Assembly: GCA_964017185.1 (NCBI GenBank)
Contig: OZ024870.1
Location: 58,816,812-58,880,811, forward strand
DNA from: Rugalucina vietnamica
Lineage: Eukaryota; Mollusca; Bivalvia; Lucinida; Lucinidae
DNA: 64,000 nt
Direction: 5' to 3'
The position numbers were made by a program, and so were the translations under genes. Positions 26,301 to 38,300 of the stretch are shown here, piece by piece; within the stretch, counting starts at the first letter, position 1; each line of letters starts with the position of its first letter. The notes beneath the pieces were generated by a model. It saw nothing but the letters and a program-made list of their open reading frames with translations, did no database searches and was not told the DNA's origin.

Positions 26301-29300
26301 ATGATACACATTTCTATGCATGAAAGCAGAAATGATACAATCTCAGGGCTGCAAATGATACACATATTCTATGCAGGAGGGCACAAATGATACACATGTA
26401 CTATGCATGAGGGCAAAAATAATACACATTCTATGCACGAAGGCACAAATGATACACATGTCCTATGCATGAGGACACAAATGCTACACATGTTCTATGC
26501 ACAAGGGCACAAATGCTTCACATGTTCTGTGCATAAGGGCACAAATGACACATGTTCTATGCATGAGGGCACAAATGATACACATGTTCTATGCATGAGG
26601 GCACAAATGATACATATGTTCTATGCATGAGGGCTCAAATGATACACATGTTCTATGCATGAGGGTACAACTGATACACATGTTCTGTGCATGAAGACAC
26701 AAATGATACACATGTTCTATGCATGGGGACACAAATGATACACATGTTCTATACATGAGGGCACAAATGACACACATTCTATGCATGAAGGCACAAATGG
26801 TACACATGTTCTATGTATGTAGGCACAAATAATACACATGTTCTATGCATACCCCCACAAATGATATACATGCTCTTTGCATGAGGGTACAAATGAGACA
26901 CAATTCTATGCATTGAAGCAGAAATGATACAATCTGAGGGCCACAAAGGATACACATTTCTATGCATGAAAGCAGAAATGATACAATCAGAGGGCCACAA
27001 ATGATACACATGTTCTATACATAAGGGCACAAACGATACACATGTTCTAAGTATAAAGGCACAAATGAAATTCATGTTCTATGCATAAATGATACACAAT
27101 TTCTATGCTTGAGGCCACAAATGATACACATGTTTGAAGGCACAAATGATACACATGTTCTATACATGAGGGCACAAATGACACACATTCTATGCATGAA
27201 GGCACAAATGGTACACATGTTCTATGTATGTAGGCACAAATAATACACATGTTCTATGCATACCCCCACAAATGATATACATGCTCTTTGCATGAGGGTA
27301 CAAATGAGACACAATTCTATGCATTGAAGCAGAAATGATACAATCTGAGGGCCACAAAGGATACACATTTCTATGCATGAAAGCAGAAATGATACAATCA
27401 GAGGGCCACAAATGATACACATGTTCTATACATAAGGGCACAAACGATACACATGTTCTAAGTATAAAGGCACAAATGAAATTCATGTTCTATGCATAAA
27501 TGATACACAATTTCTATGCTTGAGGCCACAAATGATACACATGTTTGAAGGCACAAATGATACATGTTCTATGCACGAGGCCACAAATGATACATTTTCT
27601 ATGCTTGAGGTGCTTGAGGGCCCAAATGTTACACATGTTCTATGCCTGAGGGAACAAAAGATACACATGTTCTATGCATGAAGGCACAAATGATACACAT
27701 GTTGTATGCATGAGGGCTCAGATGATACACATGTTTTATGCATGAGGTAATAAATGATACACATGTTCTATGCATGAGGACACAAATGATACACATGTTC
27801 TATGCATGAGGACACAAATGATACACATGTTCTATGCATGAGGACACAAATGATACACATGTTCTATGCATGAGGACACAAATGATACACGTTCTATGCA
27901 TGAGGACACAAATGATACACGTTCTATGCATGACGGCTCAAATGATACACTTTATATGTATGAGGGCACAAATGTACATGCTCTATATATAAGCACACAA
28001 ACAATACACAGTCAATGTGTGAGAATGCAAATAATACACATATATTTACGAGAGCAAAAATAATTTGTGATGAATGCAGAAAAATGAGTGACCATCATCC
28101 TATAGATATTTATTTTGAAAGCAAAGCAATAACATGTAGAATCGTGAAGCAGGAGTCTGTCATATTTATATGACAAAAATTTCAAGACCAACAGAAAGTC
28201 AATATATTTAATAAAAATAACTCACTCAGGGTCAGAAATCATTAATTCCACTTATGGCAACTGATATACCGCCTTATTCCATATACAGGTAGAAATGCTA
28301 TCAGTCGGCTAAGTCTTTTTGAATACCAGTTATATTTGAGCCATCTCGTGGGAAAACCAACAATGTTGTTTCCGAACAGGTCTGACACAAATCAGGCTGT
28401 ACAGTCACAGAAGCAGGCTAGAAGCTTGAAATTTCGGATTTAAGAAGAAGGGGACCTGTACTATCCTTGTAGCGAAAACAAATACACTGATCAGCTTCGC
28501 AGTAACCGCGAAGCTGATCTGCGTCTTTGTTTTCGCATATGCAGATTGTTGTTTTTCTCATGAAGCGGCTCATTCGATTCCCAATCTACTGTATGCTCGG
28601 CAATTTTCCAATATGCATTGACTATTGAGTTTCAAGATAGGTCTAACTTTGTGCGCAGATAAATCAATTTGATAATATAACATCATATTCTTTTAGGGAC
28701 AATAGTAAACTTGGCTTTATGCTCTTTTATTATTTATTGAAGCAATATTGTTTTTTTCAGGTATAGAAATTTTTTAATCCTATTACAGGGTTACAGCAAC
28801 AGTAATGGAATGTTAGCCAATTTTGACCTATTTTATGAAGAAAATTTATCAATTTCATTATTGCGCTTTTGATATAGTAACACAATATGAAGACATTTTT
28901 TTTATTCAGTTTTACGTCCCTTTCAAGCTTTTTCACTCATATCGAGACGAATCAATCGATAGGTGGGGCGAAAACCGTAGTACCCGGGGGGAAAAAACCA
29001 CCTGACACACCCGCAAGCAGAACTTGGCTTGTCCCACGTGGCTCATGCCCCGAGCGAGGCGCGAACCCACAGCAGTGAGATGATCAAATGATTAAGAGCA
29101 CTGAAGTCAGCGACCTTAACCACTCTGCCACGGGAGCCGCCAATATGAAGACATGGTTGCATACATGTAGAGTAATCTTCAGGATGCAATTCTTTGGGTC
29201 GCAGAATATTTGAAAAGTAGGACAAAAACAACAAGCAATTCCTTAATTTATTAAGCATGACTCTTAACAAACTAACGAGTACAAATGAAATGTATACTGA

Positions 29301-32300
29301 AATTTTAAACAAATCTTGTACCGGTTGCAAATCTCTCACTTCATAATACACTGATATAAAACATGCCAGTATGTACAGGCTCAGTGCACACCATACAGCC
29401 GTTCACATATGAGCCTCAGCGTGAGAAAAACAACAATTTGGGTTCTGACCAGGTCTGAAATAAACCGGCCTGTACAGTCACAGAAGAAGTTTAGAAGCTT
29501 GAAATTTCGGATTTAAGAAGAAGAAGGATTGTACTATCCGTGCAGTGAAAACAAAGGCGCTAATTAGCTGTGCAGTTACTGCACAGCTGATCTGCTGCTT
29601 TGTTTGTATGCAAATTGTTGGTTTTCTCATGCGGTGGCTCATATTTAACCATAAGATTCGTCATTGAGCAATTAAACTTCAACTTGTTGGGGAGGCCAAA
29701 CGGGTGTCATTTTGTATTTATGCACCAGTCATTTGTAACCACTGCCCCCCCACCTACGGGGATAGCCGGGGAATGGCCGGGCTAATGAGCGGGGTAATTA
29801 CCTGTTGAGTGCCCCGGCAGGGCCGTGTAAGTGCTGGGATAGTGATTTGGCGCCAAAATAGCGGGGCGATAGCCGTGGAATGGGCCGGAGAAATAGCAGT
29901 GTTTTACGCGTGTTTTACCAGAGCGATGGTCGTCTTCTAGCAGAGCAGTAACGACGAAATCTCCGGAGGACATTTCAAAGAAGATGGTGGCTTCGAAGCA
30001 AAACAAAAATGATAAAATTCTTTCAATATTTTTAACAAAAATAACCATTCCCGCAGCTGCTTTTGTGTTCTCGATATCTCCAATATGGGCGTATTTTTAC
30101 GCGTGTTTTGCGTTTCGCACGGCTAAAATTCACTGCCGTGGATTCTCGCGCATTACGCCATGTTTGTTTCTGGCAACGCGTCCAAAATTTTCCATAAATT
30201 AGGTGAGAAAATTAGCTACTGCTGAGAGATCAAGGCATGGTAGCCGCTAGACATTGTTCAAAGGTCAAGCTAGTGACCGACACATGCCACTGACATGGGG
30301 AAGCAGTAGGCGTGAACTAATTGTGCCCTTAGCCAATCAGAGCGCAGTAAGCTGACGATCAAGTTTTTGTTGATGGAGATTGACAGGTCAATTTTCACGG
30401 ATCACAAATTTGTGTTAGTTCATAGGAATGATAGGAAAACATGATGTAGTTAAAATATATTGTTAGCGATAAGACACTGCAGTGAAATAAGTCTACGCAA
30501 ATATGCTTGTCGTAATTTTGGTAGGAAAATTCGCTACAGAGACGGAACAATTTACGCAATAGCTCGGCTCCCATTATTTTGGATCCGAGACAATAGAGAG
30601 ATCATTTTCTTGTGCGATTTTCCATTTTTTGCACATGTTTCCACTACTATTTGCATAAAAATTCTCTGAATGAAAGAATGAATCACAATGTCAATTGTTT
30701 TTAAGAACTTCTGAATGAGAAATTGGCAGAAAAGAAGTGAAAAACACACACCTTTCTACGGCCACGAAAATTAATGACATTACATCGGTCCCTTTATTAA
30801 AAGCACAAGCATTTTTCTTTGTAATGAATATTCAGCAGTCTCCTGGCAGCGGTATTGGTCTTAATTGTCTTCATATGTGATAAAAAAACTTAATTTATAA
30901 ATTTTGGCTGCTTCTACTTTACGGGCTACTTTATCAGTATTCTCTAACAATTTTGTTACGTCTGGAAAAAACAAGTATTGGCTTTTGTAAAAAACAAAAA
31001 AACAAAACAAAAATGGACATGAGCAAATTTTCAGTGGAATCCTAGTTGAAAAAAAAAAGTTTTTGAAATATATTATTAAGGGTAAAACTCCAAGTTTTCA
31101 TGGTCAAACTCCTAGTTTTCATTTCTGACTCCAAGTTTTCATTTCTGACTCCAACTTTTTTCCAGTGAAGGATTCTTAGAATCCTGTTCTCAAAATCCTA
31201 GTGAGAGCTTATTCCCTCCTTGAATTGATGTACACTCAGTGGTCATAAATGAGTTCCCAAAGTGAAAAAATGCAATTTTTGAAGTGAGTTTGGGGGATGG
31301 AAATATGAATTTTAATTATATTGCAAAACAATTCTTGTCTTGTTATGTTATAAAGTAAAATTTCTAAAAGAAAATAATGTTTTGTTGACCATAACTTGAT
31401 CTTAAATTCTTGGCTGGTTGCTAGGCAATTTAAAAACGTGACTGAAAAATGGGTACCCGTTCAACTAAAATTGTTGCCATGGTAACATACATGTTAACAC
31501 CTGGTTGATTTACCACTGAAAGTAAGGACTGTGTATTTACCTTTGCATAAATATATGTTTGGACAAGTTTGAACACGTCAAAAAGAAACTGCAGCTTTTT
31601 AAATTTTTGTCAAGCAAAAAAAGACAAAATTAATATGGGAGTCAATGGGAGTGAAGGTGTTCTCAGAATTTCTGCGGCATATATTAAACTAGTGCCATTT
31701 TAAACTTCATTATTTTAAGACCTTTAGGTCACTTATAGATTAGCCCCACTGTTACCATGGCAACCACAAACAGCAGACTGATGCTCAATTTTATGTGGTG
31801 TTATTAATTTTTCACATGTATGGGCGAATCAATGTACTTTTTCTAAATCTAAATTGTTACATGCCATTACAGTTAAGTTAAAAGATTCTTATGTAACATT
31901 TTGGAGAGAATGCATATTTGATGATGACAGAACTAACTTACCTACAGGTAATGGGAATAAGCTTAGGACATATCGTACTTTTAAGACTTCATACAGTCTT
32001 GAAAACTATTTATTATCTAGTAGTAATTCAAAAACAGAAATACACACATTTGCAAAAATTCGAATAAGTAGTCATAAATTACATATAGAAGAAGGTAGAC
32101 ACAAAAAATTGTCACTGCAAGAGAGAATATGTCAGCTCTGTAAGGTAGAGGTTGAAGATGAAAAGCATTTTGTGATGTATTGTTCAAAGCTGGAGGCCTG
32201 TAGAAAACCCTTCTTTGACAAAGTGAATGATATATGCCCAATGTTCAATTCAATGGACACTTCTGATAAGTTTAAGTTTATTATGAAAAGTAAAGATTAT

Positions 32301-35300
32301 GATTTAAATGTACTATGTGTGCCATTTATATCTGAGCTATATAATGAAAGAAACATGCTGGTAAATTGTTGAAGAAGAATATTTAAGATAACTTAGTTGT
32401 GTCAGAACAGATTTTCATAGTATCATTGATTGAATTGATACGTGTATTTGATTAATTTCTGAAAAATCAGTGTTCCACTTTTGTGTACATCAAAGCGGTA
32501 TGTATTGGCATGTAGAGTGTTTGGTGTACTCGTACTCGTGGTACACTTGGATAACATATAATATGTTATCTAAGTGTGCTACGGGTACCTTGGACATTTT
32601 GAATGTTAATACATGTTGCTTTGATTAACACGTAAAATATTAAGTATACTTGTGTATAATACACTTAGATAACCCAAGAATTTGCTCTACATGTATATAT
32701 GTACTGTATTGTATATGGTGACAATCCTGTCATTGGATTTTATACCAATAAAATGATTTGATTTGATTTGATTTGATTTAAAATTGCTTAGCAACAAACT
32801 CCATTTGCATCAAGAATAATATAAATATTTTAAGATTGCTTGGAAATGTTTTCCCTACATGATAGTATGTAATATGATAGAGTTCAAGTAATAGAAATTA
32901 TATTATTTTGACAAAAAATGACTAAAGATCTTGCATTTTTTCACTTTGGGAACTCACTTATGGCCTCTGAGTGTAATTAATCAATGCAGACAGTTTACAT
33001 GTATTAAGACTTCAACTGAATGTTAACAAAATGATGTACTGCACAAAGATCTGTTGCAGGGCATTGTATTTACATAAAAGTAGTAAATGTTTTTTGTTGA
33101 TGAAATATTTGACATCTACAATCAAAATTTTTTACCTGTCCCCGGGGGTGGGGGAAAAAGAGCAGTGTTTTTACCTCCCATATGTCCCCATAGTGTGGGG
33201 GTTATAGCAGGGCTTTATTTTGTAAAAAGTTGCTGTCCCCGCCCATCCCCGTAGGTGGGGAGGCAGTGGTTACAAATGACTGGTGCATTAATATTTCAGC
33301 ATAAGTTTTTTTCAGATTTCACATTGTTTTCTGGCAGTATGGGTAAATAAATGTTTAAAACTGAGGTTAAGTCTGCACAGCACCAGGCCCTGAGGTTATA
33401 AAACTTTTTTCATGCTCAGCTCAGCTGAGACTAAAATTTATCCTGCTCATGAAAGTTAAAATGTCAACAATTGTTGGCATTTTAACATTTAGTAGCAGGA
33501 TAAATTACAGGTTTTCTCGTTCTAGACCTTAAATTTCAATATTTTTGGGTGAGTTTGGTATTTATGAGTAGTTTAAAGTTTATGCTCAGCTCAGCTGAGC
33601 ATGAAAAAAGATTTATAACCTCGGGGCCAGGAAAGTGTGGTTCTAATAACTGACCATACCAAAATGAACTCAGTTGTTTATCACCAATGCTAGGCAATTG
33701 CCAGAAAGCAAGCAAACATATCATTTACAGTTCACACTGTCGTTAGATACCGAGCATATATTGAGTATATATAACATACATGTACATAAAGCGCTTTCAT
33801 TTGTTTGACTCTAATTCATGGCCACTACACTTGACACACATTTTCTCTATGTAATAAGTAAAGATAATATTTGAGCAACAAAACATTTTTGTCCATTCAA
33901 CACTATAGGGTTTAAAGCCACCTTGAATTCTTGAATGGGCTATCCAAATAATGAGGGCAGGTTTTAATTACTAAGTCAATGTTCAAGTAATGGCCCTAAC
34001 ACAATTGAATAACAAAACATTTATAAGCCTTTCTGCAAAATTTTGTTTTGTGTCACTGTCATTTTGATCTTTTTAAGTGGTCAATTTCCAAATTTTGCAA
34101 GTGTCATTTGTACCCTGTTTGTACTTCTGATCTTTCAACAACATGGCAGAGTAAAACCTTACATCACAAACAAGTTTTATTCCAGCATATGAAATTGTTA
34201 ATGGAAATGAGTCAAAGAGAAAACTTTTGCAAACATTTTGGAAGTGTCTATACTTGTAATGAAGAGTTGCTGTGATTCAAACATAGACAACGTACTTCTT
34301 TTAACAACAAGAAACAAGTTACACAACATGAGCCGATCCACAAAACTTCTTTTTATTCAAAATAATTCTAAAATATTCCAGACATAGGCTCTTCTCAACA
34401 ATTCAACAACCATTTCTACATCTGTCTTACTTTTCCGCATTCTGAACATTATTGCCTTTGGGAAGATTTTGCATTGGGGAAAATGGGTTTATGTTAGACA
34501 CTATCCCAGAAATCCACAAAGGTTTTCTTGTCCAATGCCTAGCTTATCTGGAAAAAGTCAGTATCTTACCCCTGAAGCAAAGGTTTGTCCATCTGGAGAA
34601 TTATTCCTGTCAATAATTCCTGTAGAAGGCCCGGCTAGGCCACCATAGTCTGTAATGCTCGTTTCATTTGTCTGATTTAGCTGCGGTAATGGGTGTTGAT
34701 GCTCCACAAGACGCTGCTCGATCTTACGCAGCTGAAAATATAAGAAAAAATTAATAATTGCCTGGTCCGATTAGGCCACCATGATTAGTAACTGTCTATC
34801 CAGTTTGATTAGGTAGTTTGTGTTGATGCTCCACGATCGCGAGTTCATCGACTTTTGCATTTACATGCTTGTCCTGGATTTCTGACAAAATATTGGCAGC
34901 CAAAATATTAAGTTTTTAAAACAAAAACAACACTATACTGTATGCCACCAAATGTAAATAATATTGACTTTACATAGGTAATTGTTGACATCTCAATCTA
35001 ATTAACATATTGTCTAACTGTTGAGTAATGAGTGGGTGTCCATATTAGCTGTCTGAGCAAACAGTGAGGACTCCAAAGCCTTACTTTATTTTGAGCTATA
35101 TTACTAATGTCAACAATACCAAAAAAAATGGTGACACTGAACCATAAGTTTGCATGGAAGGCTGTCTCTCAGTATACAAGACTGAATTTTTTTGGGCATG
35201 TTCACTTTTTTGTAGCATAGCAGAGTATAAAGGTCTGTACAATGCTATGCCAAGGTTGAATTAAGGTTTGCAAGGTTCTGTTAAAAAGTTTTTCAAGTAC

Positions 35301-38300
35301 ACAGGTGAGTAAAAAACTGAGTATTCTTCCAAGGCAGTTGTTGTGGTTCTGATTATTTGAGCCGCCTCGTGGGAAAACCAACAATGTGGTTAACGAATAG
35401 GTCCGACACAAACCGAGCTGTACAAGCACAGAAGAATGCTAGAGACTGGAAATTTTGGATTTAGAAAGTAGAGGAATTGTACTATCCGTGCATTGAAAAC
35501 AAAAGCGCTGATCAGCTTCGCAGTGATCTGCGCCTTTGTTTTGGCATATGCAGATTGTTGGTTTTTTATGTTTTGGTGTTGAACTTTTGTGCTGTTTGCA
35601 CCTTTTATATGCATTTTCATATATTTAGCTGCACCCAGGTAACTGCCTGGCCATCTATAGGGAAATAGCTGCTAAATCTACTTACAATATGTTCTCTTTG
35701 TATTAGTACCTGATTGTCAATTTAGTCTTTCTCCCCACCTTGGTTTTTAGAGTGGGACCTTCATTCTGATAGTGCCATTTCCTGATCATTGCTGCCTTTT
35801 ACATTTTTAGAGAATGCTGAAATACTAATTTACCAACTACTGCAGAAAATTGATTTTATGAAATCTCCAAGACAAAAATGTGCTACTAGCAATTTATTAA
35901 AGCTAAGAGGGCCAATATTTTAACATACTAAATATAAAGCATTATGCATATTTTTCCTAACGCACCTCACATTTCTTATTATTATATCAAACTTAGGTCA
36001 TGGGAGAATAAATTAAATTACATGATCTTTTTGTTTCTTATTGTTATGTACCATTGTTTAAGACAATTTGATTTGCTGGGGTGAGATTTGATATCTTGAC
36101 GCTTGGCACTTGTGACTTATTTAATTACGTTCATTGGACAAACATAAAAAAGTTGCATTCTTTAAATCTGCAGGGAGCATTAGTACATGTACGCAGCACC
36201 TGCGAATTTCACATTACGAAAACTTGCCCAAGCAATATACAGAGATTTTCTCAGCTGTAAAAATTGAAAATTTCATCAGAAAAACTTTGATATTTTTAAT
36301 ATTATTGCTGAAAACATAGACTGTGGGTACACACAATCTATGCTTTGGACCAAAAATAAGAAAATAGGTATACCCTTGCATACCCCAGTTTTACTATATA
36401 AAAGTGGGGTTTAAGGAGGAATTCATTGCATGGACATGCTTTCCAGATCATGGGCTATCACTGTCATCATAAAATCTGGATTCGGGTACATGAAATATAT
36501 GCATTAAAATTTAATTTAAATCAGAGAAGACGATTTTTTTATGTTTTTCCCATTGTAAGTCTTTGTGAGCTACCTGGCCCAAAACCTAATGCAACCGTTC
36601 CCCCACCCCAATGATGTTTCTCATAAAACTTGATTCCAATTGGCTGACTAGTTGCGGAGATATTCATCTTTGGAATTGTGGACGCCGGACGCTGCCTGAC
36701 GCATGCCTATCCTGTAAGCACACCTGTGAGCCTTCGGCTCAGGTGAGCTAAAAAGAATGAGACGATGTTAAGAACAGTACATACAATACCCATACAACAC
36801 CCAGACATAATATGCTGACAACTAAATATCACACTGGTTATCCAGACACAACCAATATGAGAATCTTACATGAGTGTCAGGTATGGATAGACAAATCTGT
36901 CCTAAAGGTCACAGTTTGGCATCACGAGGCTCGCAAAGTGATGCCAAACTGTGACCCAAGGGACAGATTTGTCTATGCATAACTTACACGCATGATAGAT
37001 TCTTTTTCTTGCACGCCTTAATGTGGTGAAGCTTGATTTTCATATTATTTACCTAGAAAAGTGCCACAATCGTGGCGTTCGCCATTTTGAATTAAAACAT
37101 TTTGACGTCATTGTGACGTGTGCGCTTAACCACGAAATTACATTACGTCCTATACAACCAATGTTAAACCAGAGGACCAATGGTCCTGTAAACGCTCACC
37201 TGAGATCTGCTGTATATACGAATGTTATAGAAAATAGTCCCAGTATAGGGGCAGATGAAGCCCTTGGGCCATTTTTTTTTTCAGAATAATCAATATACCG
37301 GTACTGTCCATACAAGTTTTTCCCTTCAAATGACATTTTAACATTTTACCCATTCAAATACATAGGCAACCCATGTTGACCTTGCCTTAAAATAGGTCAA
37401 GGTCATCACAGGGTCATGACTTATACATACATTGTAGTACTTGAGTCATCGATGCTTCATGCCAAGTTTCTTCGAAATTGGTCCACTGGTTCCAGAGAAG
37501 AAGATTTTTGAAGGGTTTATACCATATATGGGCATGGCGGCCATCTTGGTCATGTGACCTTAATTATTTATATACACATTGATTCCCCCATTCTATAGAT
37601 GCTTCTATATGTGCCGTGTGGCGGCCGTAAAAAGTCTCCCCGTACATCATCCATAGTGCAGATTATATTTTTATTTAGGTCCTTTGAGATCAGTAAAGAT
37701 ATTTAGAGTTTTCAAAACATTCCAGTTTAGAAACATACTTCTAAGCAATGTTTACATTATTTGACCCCGTTAAGGAATGTGTCTTTGATTTAGACTTCTT
37801 GTGAAAATTTTCGAAATTACAGTACAACAGTCTGGCTTTCGTCGCCGGTTTTAAAAGGGCTACTGATGAGGGTTCATTACCCGAAATTGCACAATATAGT
37901 CCATACTATCTCTCTTTGAATGTTCTTATTGCTTCCAAAGGATCAAACCTTTATATTTTATTCACTTGAAATTTGGCTTTGATTGACCAAGCGGTTTCAG
38001 AGGAGAAGATGTTTGAATATTATGGTAATATACATGTATAATGCCCCAGGGCTGTGGCAAATGAGCCCCTGGGGTCCAATTTTTTTTTCAGAATCATTAA
38101 TATTCAGTCCTACTGCCCATTTCCTGCAAGACTTTCACTTTAAGGATGTTCGCTGCCAATGAAAAAGTATTCAAACTTTTTTTCTAACCACTCTTTTTTG
38201 ATTCCAAATTACAACACAAGACATTTGAAAACAAAATAAGTATAGGGTAGTGTGCATTTTTTCGAGCTACAGGCCTGTGAATGAGTCCTCTGAACACTTT

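Larger units (their letters stand above)
31233..32973. mobile_element. TA-flanked TIR element (Tc1/mariner-like), host of a LINE fragment
   Basis: CACTCAGTGGTCATAAATGA then GTTCCCAAAGTGAAAAAATG at 31233 is mirrored at 32931-32973 (CATTTTTTCACTTTGGGAAC ... CTCTGAGTG). The inverted repeats are about 43 bp with few mismatches. TA sits on each side (31231-31232, 32974-32975). It contains no transposase; much of its length is the inserted LINE piece. Confidence 0.75.
29721..33287. mobile_element. Harbinger-like element, 3.6 kb, with nested elements
   Basis: Ends TGCACCAGTCATTTGTAACC and its reverse complement (to 33287) extend about 40 bp, into CCACCTACGGGGAT / ATCCCCGTAGGTGG. TTA lies on both sides (29718-29720 and 33288-33290). 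These are the ends of the MITE at 22532. Inside are a TA-flanked mariner-like unit (31233-32973) and, within that, a LINE tail. I found no Harbinger transposase or Myb-like frame, so it is non-autonomous, or two half-elements that happen to face each other. Confidence 0.65.

Noticed and set aside
26148-27668. Minus-strand frames of 60-98 residues rich in C, H and I (repeating CIEHVYHLC), and plus-strand frames with repeated MHE.TNDT
   Set aside because: They read through the 32-bp minisatellite. Frame changes and identical copies 411 bp apart follow the repeat, not coding constraint.
32545-32590. Palindrome GTACACTTGGATAAC...GTTATCTAAGTGTGCTAC as a regulatory hairpin
   Set aside because: It lies in the 3' untranslated part of the truncated LINE and is more simply part of that element.
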